Counted from the first letter of the stretch, positions 50,018-59,814 are shown. The stretch: DNA of 64,000 nucleotides from Microvirga pudoricolor (GCF_016892705.1 NZ_JAFEMB010000004.1:186001-250000), one strand, 5' to 3'. Translations and numbers: made by a program. Notes: generated by a model from the sequence alone, not told the origin.

Positions 50018-50767
50018 TTATTTTGGAGACGGGCGATTGAGGCGCAGCTTATACGTGAAGCGTTCCTTGGGGTGGTGATTCAGGGTCACTTCGATAGGCT
50101 GGCTCTGAGAACAATAATAGCGACGAATGATCTGCAATCCGGCAGTCTCGGGCTTCACCGCCATCAGATCGCCTATCGCCACCGAAAAGTTGATGGCAGA
50201 AATCTCCTGCTCAACCGTCTGCAGCTCCTCGCCGTGGCGGTCGATGATCATCTCATAGTATGTTCGAGCTGGACTCGGGCCGTACGCAATCTCAGCATAA
50301 CGTTCGTCGATGTAGATCTCGGAATATGCTATCGGACGGTTCTCGAGTCCTATGACGGAGCGTACGCCTCGTAAGCGGATCCAGCGGTCACCCACCGCAC
50401 ATCCGAGGAGTTCCGTATCGGATTCGCCTGCAACGAAGGCACTGCGGTCAATCAGCCGAAGCGCTGTTTCATGGCCATAATGCATTAATCCCGATATGGA
50501 GTTGAGGGACATGAGATATTGGCTCTGTGTCTCCAGGGCCATCACGCGGGTGCCTATGCCGTGAGCCTTGTTGACCACTCCTAGCTCACTCAGCTGCCTC
50601 AAAGCCTCACGGATGGTAGCGCGACTGACATTGAAGTTCTCACAGAGGACACTTTCGGGGGGAAGGAGATCGCCAACGGCATAAACGCCCGAGGTAATGT
50701 CCCGCATGAGAGCGTCAGCCACACGAGCATAGCGAGGTTGCTTTGACGTTCCTATAATATTGGACAA
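50018..50767 (-). CDS. GntR-family regulator, HutC subfamily (UTRA domain)
   Basis: A 249-residue regulator. The winged helix covers residues about 12-78 (ARVADALMRDITSGVYAVGD, then SRATIREALRQLSELGVVNK), and a UTRA ligand domain covers about 95-240 (RLRGVRSVIGLENRPIAYSE, YYEMIIDRHGEELQTVEQEI). The start is TTG (50767) with AGGAGG upstream. It lies between two operons that carry TACGG-N4-CCGTA-like sites, with a third such site at 61425, so it is the natural candidate to control all three. No copy of the site is seen in front of its own gene. Confidence 0.9.
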   Translation of the reverse strand: MSNIIGTSKQPRYARVADALMRDITSGVYAVGDLLPPESVLCENFNVSRATIREALRQLSELGVVNKAHGIGTRVMALETQSQYLMSLNSISGLMHYGHETALRLIDRSAFVAGESDTELLGCAVGDRWIRLRGVRSVIGLENRPIAYSEIYIDERYAEIAYGPSPARTYYEMIIDRHGEELQTVEQEISAINFSVAIGDLMAVKPETAGLQIIRRYYCSQSQPIEVTLNHHPKERFTYKLRLNRPSPK

Positions 50768-50859
50768 CTCAGATTCCTCCTGAAGGTATCGGAGCGAAGT
50801 CTTATTTTAACCCTTATAACAAATCAAACCTTCCTAAGAAATGAATGCTCGTAAGACTT

Positions 50860-51798
50860 TCAGCGATTAGAAGTTGCCGCAGGCGTCGCGAAGCGTGACT
50901 CCGTCCCGGTCCACGACGCATAATCGAAGAGCGACCAAAGTTCCTTATGATCCAACATCTTATCCTTGAAGGCCAGGGTCGTGCCATCCTGCCGCAGGGT
51001 TTCAAGCATTTTGGCTCCGGCATGCGCGATCGTGCGTGTCAGTGCATTTGGATATATGGCAATCCGATACCCGAATTCCTCCAGGATTGACGCCGGAGTG
51101 ATGGGTGTCCGTCCGCCTTCGACCATGTTGGCCAAAACGGGTCGGCGGAGAGCCGCGGAAACCTGTTTGAGCTCCTCCTCATTCTCCGGAGACTCCACGA
51201 ACAGGACATCGGCGCCGGCTTCGGCATATTGCTCCGCTCTATCGATGGCCGCCGCAAGGCCGTATTCGCTTCGAGCATCCGTCCGGGCGATGATGAGAAC
51301 GTCCTCATCCACCCTGGCATCGACGGCTGCTTTGATCCGGCCAACCATTTCGTCAGCCGTGGCCAATTGCCGTCCCGCTTCATGGCCGCATTTCTTCGGC
51401 CAGGTCTGGTCTTCGATCTGAATTGCGCTGACGCCGGCCCGCTCAAGCTCCCGAACGGTACGAATGACGTTCAAAGGTCCGCCATACCCCGTATCGGCAT
51501 CGGCGATGACAGGAATGGCAGTCGAGTCTGCGATCCGCTTGACGCGATCGAGAATTTCTCCAAACGACATGAGGCCCACATCGGGAGCGCCGAGCGCCGA
51601 AATGGAAACGCCCGAGCCTGTCACATACAATGCGGGAAAGCCGGCCTTCTCGACCAAGCGCGCTGTCAGGCAATCAAAGGCACCCGGCGCCACGACGATC
51701 TTGCCACTTTCGACGGACTGGCGCAGGACTTTATTGCGCCCAGACGCTATGCGCAGGCCAAGTGGATACAGGTCTTGGTGGGCTTGGTCCATCATCAT
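50860..51798 (-). CDS. isocitrate lyase/PEP mutase superfamily enzyme, copy 2
   Basis: A 312-residue TIM-barrel lyase. The metal site is ADADTGYGGPLNV, and the catalytic-loop motif WPKKCGHEAG places Cys137 as in methylisocitrate and dimethylmalate lyases, not PEP mutase. IARTDARSEYGLAAAIDRAE is the family strand. It should cleave a 2-hydroxy (methyl)dicarboxylate or carboxylate. The first of three tandem ATGs overlaps the preceding gene's stop (ATGA). It is about 30-35 percent similar by eye to the 51795-52700 product, so the two are paralogues rather than a recent duplication. Confidence 0.88.
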   Translation of the reverse strand: MMMDQAHQDLYPLGLRIASGRNKVLRQSVESGKIVVAPGAFDCLTARLVEKAGFPALYVTGSGVSISALGAPDVGLMSFGEILDRVKRIADSTAIPVIADADTGYGGPLNVIRTVRELERAGVSAIQIEDQTWPKKCGHEAGRQLATADEMVGRIKAAVDARVDEDVLIIARTDARSEYGLAAAIDRAEQYAEAGADVLFVESPENEEELKQVSAALRRPVLANMVEGGRTPITPASILEEFGYRIAIYPNALTRTIAHAGAKMLETLRQDGTTLAFKDKMLDHKELWSLFDYASWTGTESRFATPAATSNR

Positions 51799-52700
51799 TC
51801 GGCTCCTGATCCGTATTTGCGCTCTAGCTGGCCGCTGGGGAGGTAGCGCTGCTCCAGTGTCAAGACATCGTCCATGCCGATGAACTTCTGAAACTCCTCG
51901 AAGTCGGCGATCTGATCGTCATAGCCGACGATGCTGCCCGCTTGCCGAACCCGGGTGAGGATGCTGCGCATGGCGTGGACGCTCGCGAGCAGAGCCGTCA
52001 GTGACAGGCTGACCCGTGCCACACCCGCTGCCTGCAGAAGATCGAATGTCACGTTCCTTGACGTCCGCCCGCCTTCGACAAGCGATACCCCAAGGGGTCC
52101 ATTCAGCTTCCCGCGAATAGCCCGGATCTGCTCCATGGTTTCAATCGCATCCACGTACACCATCGTGGCGCCAGCAGCGAGATACTGATTGCCGCGCGTG
52201 ATGACACCCTCGACACCTTCAACTGCAAGAGCATCGGTTCGAGCGTTGATGACAAAGTCCGGATCATGAAGGGCCTCGCGGGCAGCTCGAATCTTGAGGC
52301 TCATCTCCTCGGCAGAAACGAGCTCCTTCCCGGCTAGGTGGCCACACCGTTTAGGCGCGACCTGATCCTCCAAATTGAAGCCTGCAGCGCCGCAACGCTC
52401 GAACGCCCGTGCGGCATAGTGAACGTTCACTGCGTTGCCGAAGCCGGTATCGGCATCAGCCATGACGGGTATGCCCACGGCTTCGACCATGCGGCCCGTT
52501 CGCTCGACCATCTCGCCCAATCCAATCAGACTATAGTCCGGCAGGCCGATGGTCGTCACACTGATCCCCAGTCCCGTGCATTGGATCGCATCGTAGCCGG
52601 TGCTTTCCACAATCTTGGCACTGAGGGGATCAAAAGCGCCTGGCATGACCAGGAGCTGGTCTGCCAGTATGAGGCTCTTCAGCCGCGTCGTGTGTTTCAT
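51795..52700 (-). CDS. isocitrate lyase/PEP mutase superfamily enzyme, copy 1
   Basis: A 301-residue paralogue with metal site ADADTGFGNAVNV, catalytic motif APKRCGHLAG (Cys119) and VINARTDALAVEGVEGVI. The KRCGH variant is intact, so lyase activity is expected. The start MKHTTRL follows AAGGGGCAGTC. It lies 22 bp after the CoA-transferase gene and overlaps the next ICL-like gene by four bases. Two such lyases in one operon suggest two successive or alternative C-C cleavages, or a heteromeric enzyme. Confidence 0.88.
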   Translation of the reverse strand: MKHTTRLKSLILADQLLVMPGAFDPLSAKIVESTGYDAIQCTGLGISVTTIGLPDYSLIGLGEMVERTGRMVEAVGIPVMADADTGFGNAVNVHYAARAFERCGAAGFNLEDQVAPKRCGHLAGKELVSAEEMSLKIRAAREALHDPDFVINARTDALAVEGVEGVITRGNQYLAAGATMVYVDAIETMEQIRAIRGKLNGPLGVSLVEGGRTSRNVTFDLLQAAGVARVSLSLTALLASVHAMRSILTRVRQAGSIVGYDDQIADFEEFQKFIGMDDVLTLEQRYLPSGQLERKYGSGAE

Positions 52701-52722
52701 CGACTGCCCCTTGTCAAATCCG

Positions 52723-53892
52723 TCATGTCGCCGTTTCTGGAGCGAGATTGGAAATCTCATCCTCGCTAAGACCGACGCTTTTCAAAACTTCGCGTGTATG
52801 AGCACCTGGATGCGGGAGCGATGTTGCAGGCTCCGGAGCCCAGGTCTCCATCCTCAGAGGCATCGTGGGAATCGAAACCGAGGCTCCCGTGGGCAAGATG
52901 GTGGAAACCAACTGCTTTGACTGAACCAGATGAGGATCCTGAAAGAGGTCCTCGGGCCGCCCCACAGGACCGAATGGGATGCGTGCGCGATCGCAGGCGG
53001 CCACGAGTTCTTCCTGCGTCATTTGCATAAACATTGCAGCGATTTCCGCATCAAGCTCTGCCCGATGCTCTCGTCTGGCTGCGTTGGTCGAAAACTCAGA
53101 TCGCTGGGCGAGGTCGCCACGCCCGAACTCGGAGCAGAAACGCTCCCAGGTCTCGTCGGTCGTGATACCCACAAAGACATTGCCGCCATCTTTGGTCGCG
53201 TAAATTCGGTAGATGGCCCAAGCGCTGTCCCGAACCGACATCGGCATGACGGGCGACCCTTGCAGGGCAGATTGCACCATATGCTGTCCCATCAGGAAAA
53301 CGGCGCTTTCATAAAGGGCTCCTTGGACCAATTGACCTTTCCCAGTGCGGTCACGCTCACGGAGCGCTGCCAGCACGGCAAAAGATCCGGCAAGGCCACC
53401 CATCACGTCGATGATCGAAGCACCAGCGCGCAGAGGCTGGCCTGGGGGACCTGTCATGTAGGCAAGCCCAGACATAACCTGTACGACCTCATCCAACGCC
53501 AACCGGCTCTCATAGGGGCCGGCAAGAAACCCCTTCAACGCGCAATAAATCACGTGAGGGTGGTGCTTCTTGACCGTCTCGTATCCAAGACCAAGCCGAT
53601 CCATCGTGCCAGGCGCAAAATTCTCGATCAATGCATCGCTCGTGCCGATGATCTTCAGGGCGGCATCACGGCCTGCCTCAGTCTTCAGATCAAGCAGAAC
53701 GCTCTTCTTGTGCCTGTTATAGAACGCGAAATAGCCTGCACCGGATCCTCCTAAGTAGCGTGTCCGATCACCCTTCGGCGGTGTCTCGATCCGGATTACG
53801 TCAGCCCCAAGCTCAGCGAACAGCATCCCTGCAGCAGGGCCCATGACCGTATGCGTGAATTCGACAATCCTGAGATCAGCAAAGGGGCCCAT
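52723..53892 (-). CDS. family III CoA-transferase (CaiB/BaiF)
   Basis: A 389-residue CoA-transferase. N-terminal landmarks are LRIVEFTHTVMGPAAGMLFA and ETPPKGDRTRYLGGSGAGYF. The expected catalytic Asp lies in LALDEVVQVMSGLAYMTG (D134). C-terminal FGPVGRPEDLFQDPHL is typical. It moves CoA between carboxylic acids, activating the imported substrate or an intermediate. It is first in the operon, with a promoter TTGTCA-17-TAAAAC (53931-53959, minus strand) directly overlapping the shared GntR-type site. Confidence 0.9.
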   Translation of the reverse strand: MGPFADLRIVEFTHTVMGPAAGMLFAELGADVIRIETPPKGDRTRYLGGSGAGYFAFYNRHKKSVLLDLKTEAGRDAALKIIGTSDALIENFAPGTMDRLGLGYETVKKHHPHVIYCALKGFLAGPYESRLALDEVVQVMSGLAYMTGPPGQPLRAGASIIDVMGGLAGSFAVLAALRERDRTGKGQLVQGALYESAVFLMGQHMVQSALQGSPVMPMSVRDSAWAIYRIYATKDGGNVFVGITTDETWERFCSEFGRGDLAQRSEFSTNAARREHRAELDAEIAAMFMQMTQEELVAACDRARIPFGPVGRPEDLFQDPHLVQSKQLVSTILPTGASVSIPTMPLRMETWAPEPATSLPHPGAHTREVLKSVGLSEDEISNLAPETAT

Positions 53893-53930
53893 GAACCCAA
53901 CCTTATCCTCATCAACACTATTCGATCCGA

Positions 53931-53959
53931 GTTTTAAAGAGATACGGACATCCTGACAA
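53931..53959 (-). promoter_or_regulatory. promoter with embedded GntR-type operator for the CoA-transferase operon
   Basis: Read on the minus strand: -35 TTGTCA (53954-53959), 17-base spacer, -10 TAAAAC (53931-53936). The operator-like TACGGACATCCTGA (53943-53956, plus strand) lies in the spacer and overlaps the -35. It shares the core TGTCCGTA with the sites at 49959 and 61425, although its left arm is degenerate. Confidence 0.65.
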
Positions 53960-54296
53960 GAAAATTCTGTTACTGCGACCTTTGGGTGTGAGAAGCCGTC
54001 CGATGGGTCCTCACCTCAACCGCTGCACAACGGGCCTGCGCCACAATTGGTCTTGTCGCAGATGTAAAACGTTTCAAAAAGCAATTGCGGCAAAGGCCCT
54101 GCCATCCGAAACTCTGTCCACGGTCTTGCTGAAAGATGAATCGCCATTGGCCCGCTGGGATGAATCGTGGGTGAGGCTCGGCATTAAGGCTTGGCGGCAA
54201 CCATCGCCGCGTCGCTGTCAGGCATCCGCAACATCGAGCCACAAGAAACGCTATCGGTCGGTATCGTAAAGCTGCTCCCGACACTGTCACTGGTCT
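53960..54296. other. intergenic, no gene supported
   Basis: About 337 bp upstream of the CoA-transferase promoter and downstream of the FAD dehydrogenase gene. Frames on both strands are short, basic and lack ribosome-binding sites. I see no strong terminator hairpin. Confidence 0.5.
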
Positions 54297-55724
54297 CTAG
54301 CGCAGTAAGACTTTTCCTGGATTGAGAAGTCCTTGTGGATCGAGGACGTGTTTGAGCCTGGACAGAAGTGCCATCTCGGATGGGGAGGAGTATCGTGCAA
54401 GCTCACGAACACGGTATTGACCGATTCCGTGCTCGGCAGTGATGCTCCCACCGAACGACGCAACGGTGTCGTGAACGATCCGCGTAATGGCTTCGGAACT
54501 AAGACCTTCGTCAACCAAGACATTGTAGTGGATGTTGCCATCTCCGAGATGACCAAAGGCATTCACGCGTGCTTCTGGAAACCCGGCGGCCAGGGCCTGC
54601 CCCGTCGCGCGCAGGAAATCTGGGATAGCGGAAAGCGGCACGGATATATCGTGCTTGAGGCTTTTACCCTCCCGTGCCTCGCACTCAGTTACATGCTCAC
54701 GCAAAGCCCAGAGTTCGGATGCCTGTCCAGCCGACTCTGCGATAACACCGTCTAAGACGATCTCCCGCTCGAAGGCGATGCCCAACATGGCTTCAGCCCC
54801 GTCCTTGAGGCCGCTCAAGCTTGACGCTGCCTCCATGAGCACAAACCATTCTCCTGCGGCGACTGGCACCTTCAACCCACTATGCTTCGACACGAGGTTC
54901 AGGGACGCTGCGGAGACGAGCTCAAAAGCAGAAATCTGATCGCCGAGTTCCTCCTGAGCCAGCGCCAGAAGTTCGAGCGACGATTTGGGGTCAGCGACCG
55001 AAAGAAGGGCCACCACCGAGTGCTTTGGCCTCGGAAGGAGCCGCAAGACCGCGGCGGTCACGATCCCAAGGGTACCCTCACTGCCGACGAAAATCTGCCT
55101 CCAATCGTAACCGGCATTGTTCTTGCGCAGGTGACGAAGACCATTGACGATAGTCCCGTCCGGCAGGACAATTTCGAGCCCGAGAACCAAATTGCGGGTC
55201 ATGCCATACCGTAGGACATTCACGCCGCCCGCGTTGGCAGCCACGATTCCGCCGATAGTTGCAGATCCCTCGGATGCCAAGCTGACCGGCAGCAAGCGCC
55301 CTTCGACGGCGGCGGCATTCTGCGCATTGGTGAGAACGCACCCAGCCTCCACCTCCATGGTTAGGCCGATCGCGTCGACGCTACGGATCGCCGCCATGCG
55401 TGCCAGAGACAGGACGATCTGTGTGCCAGATGCGTCTGGCACCGCCCCCCCGGCCAAGCTGGTGTTGCCACCTTGAGGCACGATCGGGACCGCATTCTCC
55501 CGACAGATCTGAACAACTTCTGCAACCTGCTTCGTCGAGGCAGGTCGCACGACGCAAGCAGCCCTACCTGGAAAGAGCTTTCGCCAGTCAACCGTATAGG
55601 GCTCCAGATCGCCCGGGCCCGTGAGAATTCCTTTCGGTCCCAGAAACTGGGTCAAACGGTCGATAAAGCCCTCGGCTATACCCATAGGAAAGTTCACTCC
55701 ACGCCCAACCGTCCGAGAATCCAT
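54297..55724 (-). CDS. FAD-linked oxidase, glycolate/D-lactate dehydrogenase (GlcD) family
   Basis: A 475-residue flavoprotein. The FAD-binding PCMH domain (residues about 40-225) includes VPIVPQGGNTSLAGGAVPDA and SEGSATIGGIVAANAGGVN. The C-terminal FAD-oxidase domain ends with EHGIGQYRVRELARYSSP and LLNPGKVL, where His supports catalysis. Members oxidise D-2-hydroxy acids to keto acids and feed electrons to the respiratory chain. The first ATG (55724) is used; MGIAEGFID at 55685 is an alternative. It ends the TRAP/AtuA operon, 90 bp after the AtuA-like gene. Confidence 0.9.
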   Translation of the reverse strand: MDSRTVGRGVNFPMGIAEGFIDRLTQFLGPKGILTGPGDLEPYTVDWRKLFPGRAACVVRPASTKQVAEVVQICRENAVPIVPQGGNTSLAGGAVPDASGTQIVLSLARMAAIRSVDAIGLTMEVEAGCVLTNAQNAAAVEGRLLPVSLASEGSATIGGIVAANAGGVNVLRYGMTRNLVLGLEIVLPDGTIVNGLRHLRKNNAGYDWRQIFVGSEGTLGIVTAAVLRLLPRPKHSVVALLSVADPKSSLELLALAQEELGDQISAFELVSAASLNLVSKHSGLKVPVAAGEWFVLMEAASSLSGLKDGAEAMLGIAFEREIVLDGVIAESAGQASELWALREHVTECEAREGKSLKHDISVPLSAIPDFLRATGQALAAGFPEARVNAFGHLGDGNIHYNVLVDEGLSSEAITRIVHDTVASFGGSITAEHGIGQYRVRELARYSSPSEMALLSRLKHVLDPQGLLNPGKVLLR

Positions 55725-55814
55725 GCTCTGATCAAACCCTGAGCATAGGGTCTTTCCGTACCCTCACCGCCGATGTCAAAGGCAGGCTTTCACCGGATCC
55801 GGTTTGCCGCTGCT

Positions 55815-57224
55815 TCAGGACGAGATGTTCACGTGTTCCATCCTCAGCGGAAAAAGCCCATCCTCGTCCAAAAAGTCCATCACGTGGTAGACCGTGAACT
55901 TATAGGCGGACCCAGATGTCAACTCGGGTGGTGTAAAAGGAAAAGCTATATTGCCTCCCGTCGAAAGCCGACCATTAAATCCGTGATGGAGGAGGTACTG
56001 CTTGGTGACGGTGATAACCGCTTTCGCGTCGTCCAAATTTGGCGCGATACACTCGACGAGGAAAAACACTTCTGGCGGGATTGCATTCCTGCCAGCCGAT
56101 CCCTCGAAGAGGGTCACGGCACCTTTCCCATAGACGTGAAAGATCAGCTCGTAGGGACCAGCTTCCGCTCCGACGATCGATGCAACATTCTTCTTCACGC
56201 CAGCTATGATCTCGTCAGCATTCTCGATCACGCGCGGATCGCATGAGCCGGCGCAGAGAACGGTTCGCTCCCCGCACCATTCAGCGCCTTCCATCTTGAC
56301 GGACTTGGTTTGGGCTTCCGTCCAGATAGCGCCTCGGACGCGGGTGCGCCTCTCGTCCACAGCCTCAAAGATGGCGTCGTCGAGACGCAGCACCCCTTCC
56401 GGTTCATAGACTGTGAAAGGGTCGGACTGCTCGTACAAACTATGGGCTGCCACAGACAAGGGCGTTGCGGCGCGGTCGGGGTTCATGCTCTCAAGGAGGA
56501 AGCTGTTCTCTTCGAGAATGCCCAGCATCGCATCGCGGCCGCCAGGCACACAACAGATCGAAGTGCACTCGATGATCTTTGCCATGTGCATCGCAGCGGC
56601 TTTATCGTAGCCAAGCCAAAATGGAATAGCGGCGAAAACGGCAGTGTCGCAGGCGCGACCTGTAATAATCACATCCGGCTCGGTTTCCAAGGCCCGGATG
56701 ATGGCATCAACGCCTAACTGACCGACGAGATGGGTGCAGTTGTCAACGCTCTGATCGGACAGAGCATCGATTCGGCCGAGTGGGCGGACGGTTCCGGCCT
56801 TGACCGCGCGCTTGACGACATCACGAGGAAGGTCGGACTCGATGATGGCGAGTTTGAAGCTGAGGTTCTCTTCGCGAGCGATTTCCCGGATGATTTCAAG
56901 GGTCCGCTCAAGATGCGGGTGTGCTCCGGCCGTTCCGGCCGTTCCAATGATCAACGGCACGCCAATCTTTAGGCTGCCTGTCAGAACCATCTTCAGGTCG
57001 CGTTTGGTGATACGCTCAGAAGTCGCGAGCTTGCCGGAGCCCAGATAGTAAGGTCCCGGATCGACAGAACCCATATCGCAGCCGATGAAATGCGGGTCGC
57101 GCTCGAGACCAGCCAGAAAGGCGGCTTCCGGGATGCCGTAACCGAGCTGGCCCGAGGCGGCAAGGACGCGAATGGGAGTGCCGGGGCCGAGACCGCGTTG
57201 GCGCAGGCGGTGGACAGCAGTCAT
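55815..57224 (-). CDS. AtuA-like protein (DUF1446, acyclic terpene utilization family)
   Basis: A 469-residue protein of the AtuA/DUF1446 family: IRVLAASGQLGYGIPEAAFL near the N-terminus, FIGCDMGSVDPGPYYLGSGK, LIIGTAGTAGAHPHLERTLE and PDVIITGRACDTAVFAAIPF. The ATG overlaps the DUF4387 stop (ATGA), a pairing I know to be common for these two families. The biochemical role is not established with certainty; involvement in processing branched or unsaturated acids (as hydratase or CoA-linked step) has been proposed. In this operon it lies between a TRAP system and a hydroxyacid dehydrogenase. Confidence 0.82.
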   Translation of the reverse strand: MTAVHRLRQRGLGPGTPIRVLAASGQLGYGIPEAAFLAGLERDPHFIGCDMGSVDPGPYYLGSGKLATSERITKRDLKMVLTGSLKIGVPLIIGTAGTAGAHPHLERTLEIIREIAREENLSFKLAIIESDLPRDVVKRAVKAGTVRPLGRIDALSDQSVDNCTHLVGQLGVDAIIRALETEPDVIITGRACDTAVFAAIPFWLGYDKAAAMHMAKIIECTSICCVPGGRDAMLGILEENSFLLESMNPDRAATPLSVAAHSLYEQSDPFTVYEPEGVLRLDDAIFEAVDERRTRVRGAIWTEAQTKSVKMEGAEWCGERTVLCAGSCDPRVIENADEIIAGVKKNVASIVGAEAGPYELIFHVYGKGAVTLFEGSAGRNAIPPEVFFLVECIAPNLDDAKAVITVTKQYLLHHGFNGRLSTGGNIAFPFTPPELTSGSAYKFTVYHVMDFLDEDGLFPLRMEHVNISS

Positions 57225-57523
57225 AGCTCAAGCTCCAGAAGCGGCCCATGCTGCTGAGCCCCATAAACGTCCCGATCCCCCGGAGTTCCGGCGATCACAG
57301 GTCGGTCAATGACGATTTTGATAGCGTTAGCTGGTTTGAACGGGATCACCGCAACATCACCGCTGTCACAATTATACAGCGTGGAGAGTCTCTCCACCGT
57401 GAGTGCAGGTGACTGGCAGGCGCGCCCAAACCCGGCTTCATCCAGAAACATCAAGTCAATGGTGAGCTGCAGTGGGCCAGCGTTCTTGCTACGGATGACT
57501 TTTGCTATGTCGACAAGTCGCAT
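57221..57523 (-). CDS. DUF4387 small partner protein
   Basis: A 100-residue protein with the DUF4387 pattern: LVDIAKVIRSKNAGPLQLTI, DLMFLDEAGFGRACQSPALT and FKPANAIKIVIDRPVIAGTP. It almost always sits beside an AtuA/DUF1446 gene, as here with a four-base overlap, so it is probably a subunit of the same enzyme. AGGAACCGAA precedes the ATG. No catalytic residue can be assigned from the sequence. Confidence 0.82.
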   Translation of the reverse strand: MRLVDIAKVIRSKNAGPLQLTIDLMFLDEAGFGRACQSPALTVERLSTLYNCDSGDVAVIPFKPANAIKIVIDRPVIAGTPGDRDVYGAQQHGPLLELEL

Positions 57524-57604
57524 TTCGGTTCCTAAGAGAGCATCGCTGGGATTCGAGGAAGATTCAGTTATCCACTGGCTGTTATCCAGCGCGCCAAGCC
57601 ATGC

Positions 57605-58519
57605 TCAGCTAAGACCGAACATCTCTAGGCCCGGCGTATCCAATTCGGCCTGCAGAACGAGCCCTGTGTCGGCCTCCGTCGCATAAAGCCAGCGCCTGTC
57701 AGGTCCGCCGAATGCACAATTTGTGACGACCTTACCGGTCTTTGATGCGATCCGTAAAATAGGCTCCCCCTGTGGCGAGAATAGCCAAACTGACCCTAGA
57801 CCAGGGTGGGACACCGCGAGGTTGCCGTCGACGTCCATGGCCATGCCATCCGGTCCAAATCCGCCGGACAATTGTAGAAACGCCCCGACCTTTGACGTCC
57901 CGCCGTCAAGGAGAAGAGGTGCACGCCATACTTGATTTGCACGTGTTACTGAAACGAGGACGCTATCCTCATCTGGGCTCAGAAGAACGCCATTGGGACT
58001 GGGTATTCCATCAAGGACGCACTCGAGGCGGCCGGAGCGGTCGAGCCTGTAGAGGCGTCCCGAGGGATCCTGCAGCCCGGACTGTCCCTGATCGGTAAAG
58101 TAGAGGTCGCCATTGGAGGCGAAGAACAAATCGTTGACCCCTCGAAAGCGTTCGAGCTTCGGACGGTCGCAAATCGTCTCAAGCGTTCCGTCGGTTACGT
58201 CGAGCGCCAGGATACCATTCTTGTGATCCGCGATGAAGGCGCGGCCATCGCGATGGAACTTCAGACCATTTGGCTCGCCGTCGTATTCGACAACCAGTTC
58301 CACGGATGCGTCCGGAGCAATCTTGAAAATGCGACCATAGGGAATGTCCGTCACATAGAGATTTCCATCACGGTCGAACGATGGACCTTCGAGAAAACTG
58401 TCGGACGGTGCATTACGCTTTTGCACCTTGAGCCATGGCGCACTCCCATCGACCCGCCGAAATCGGTCCGGCAACGATGCGAACACCTCAAAGTGAATGA
58501 TTGGAGGCGCTTGAAACAT
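57605..58519 (-). CDS. SMP-30/gluconolactonase-family lactonase
   Basis: A 304-residue six-bladed beta-propeller protein of the SMP-30/gluconolactonase family. The metal ligand Glu is in FLEGPSFDRDGNLYVTDIPY, Asn in RGVNDLFFASNGDLYFTDQG, and the Asp/Asn region in PSPNGVLLSPDEDSVLVS and GPDGMAMDVDGNLAVSHPGL. It hydrolyses a lactone to a hydroxy acid using Ca2+ or Zn2+. The ATG at 58519 shares its A with the TGA of dctM, and GGAGGAATGTG precedes it. This suggests the imported compound or an intermediate is a lactone. Confidence 0.88.
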   Translation of the reverse strand: MFQAPPIIHFEVFASLPDRFRRVDGSAPWLKVQKRNAPSDSFLEGPSFDRDGNLYVTDIPYGRIFKIAPDASVELVVEYDGEPNGLKFHRDGRAFIADHKNGILALDVTDGTLETICDRPKLERFRGVNDLFFASNGDLYFTDQGQSGLQDPSGRLYRLDRSGRLECVLDGIPSPNGVLLSPDEDSVLVSVTRANQVWRAPLLLDGGTSKVGAFLQLSGGFGPDGMAMDVDGNLAVSHPGLGSVWLFSPQGEPILRIASKTGKVVTNCAFGGPDRRWLYATEADTGLVLQAELDTPGLEMFGLS

Positions 58520-59814
58520 CACATTCCTCCAGGCAGCCACAAGACGATGGCCGGAAACGCGACCAGAAGCCCAAGCAGAAGGTAGAGAAGCAAATAGAAG
58601 GGCACACAGCCGCGGATGACATTGCCGAGTGGCGTCCCGGAAATCCCTTGCACGACGAACAGATTCAGGCCGAGGGGCGGCGTGATCTGTCCAATTTCGA
58701 TCAGCACCACCAATGCGACCCCGAACCAGAGCGGGTCGACTCCATAACTTAACAGGACAGGATGTAGGATCGGCACGGTGATTACCATCATGCCTATGCT
58801 GTCCATGATGCAGCCAAGTATCGTGTATAGAACAATCACGACCAGCAGCAGACCGAGATAGCTCAACTGCCAAGAGCGAACGAGTTCCACCAATTCGTCG
58901 GCGAGCCCCGCCATTCCAATGGCATAGGACAGGAGGTATGCGGCATAAACAATGAACAGGATCGAGCCGCTGAGACGCACGGTCTTGGCAAGCGCCGTTC
59001 TCAATGTGGCAAAGCTCAGATTGCCCCAGATCAAGCAGATGATGGCCGCGAGACAAGCGCCGAATGCAGCCGCTTCAGTGGGCGTTGCAAGGCCCGAGTA
59101 AAGGCTTCCCATCACCAGAGAGATAAGGGCTACGAACGGCAGCAGGTCGTTGGCGGTCTCACGCCATTGAAACGGCTCATCCGCCATCGCGTCTCGCGGC
59201 GCGATCGACGGCTGAAGAGAAGCACGAACCCCTACATAGAGCATGAAGAGCAGTACGAGCAGCAGGCCCGGAAGAACGCCGGCCATGAAGAGCTTGGAAA
59301 TCGACGTCTCGGTAAACGTTCCGTACACGATCATTGCGATGCTGGGCGGGATCAAGATGCCGAGAGTGCCTCCAGCCGCCAATGTGCCGCTTGAAATTGC
59401 TGAATCGTAGTTGCGTGCTTTCAGCTGCGGCAATGCGACCGAACCAATGGCTGCAGCCGTCGCAACGGATGACCCGCTGATTGCTGCAAAAATGGCGCAG
59501 CCAGCGATATTGGTCTGTAACAGGCCTCCTGGCAGGCGCACCACCAGCCGAGATAGTCCCCGATAGATGCGGTCGCTCAGCCCGGTGACCAAAAGCAGCT
59601 CGGCCATTAGGATGAAGAGCGGAATGGACGTGAGTGTGAAGTTGTACATGCTTCCCCAGCTCACGAGCCCAAGCGCGTTGAGCCCGGTCCATCCACTTTC
59701 CAACAGGATGTAAACAAGCGCTGCGACCGTAATCGCTACGGGAATCCAGAGGCCGGCTATCATCAGAACGAGAAAGACCAGCGAGACGATCAGGATAACG
59801 GTGACTTCAGTCAT
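58519..59814 (-). CDS. dctM: TRAP transporter large permease (DctM family)
   Basis: A 431-residue inner-membrane protein with about 12 hydrophobic segments and DctM motifs: LTSIPLFILMAELLLVTGLS, AAISGSSVATAAAIGSVALP, GTLGILIPPSIAMIVYGTFT and LGCIMDSIGMMVITVPILHP. The start MTEVTVILI overlaps the end of dctQ by eight bases. Complete for the family. Confidence 0.92.
   Translation of the reverse strand: MTEVTVILIVSLVFLVLMIAGLWIPVAITVAALVYILLESGWTGLNALGLVSWGSMYNFTLTSIPLFILMAELLLVTGLSDRIYRGLSRLVVRLPGGLLQTNIAGCAIFAAISGSSVATAAAIGSVALPQLKARNYDSAISSGTLAAGGTLGILIPPSIAMIVYGTFTETSISKLFMAGVLPGLLLVLLFMLYVGVRASLQPSIAPRDAMADEPFQWRETANDLLPFVALISLVMGSLYSGLATPTEAAAFGACLAAIICLIWGNLSFATLRTALAKTVRLSGSILFIVYAAYLLSYAIGMAGLADELVELVRSWQLSYLGLLLVVIVLYTILGCIMDSIGMMVITVPILHPVLLSYGVDPLWFGVALVVLIEIGQITPPLGLNLFVVQGISGTPLGNVIRGCVPFYLLLYLLLGLLVAFPAIVLWLPGGM

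Noticed and set aside
50765..50780. TTGTCCAATATTATAG at the GntR start as an autoregulatory operator
   Set aside because: It shares only TTGTCC with the three good sites and lies within the start of the coding sequence.
53982..54269. 95-codon plus-strand frame between operons
   Set aside because: No ribosome-binding site, basic low-complexity product, no family resemblance.
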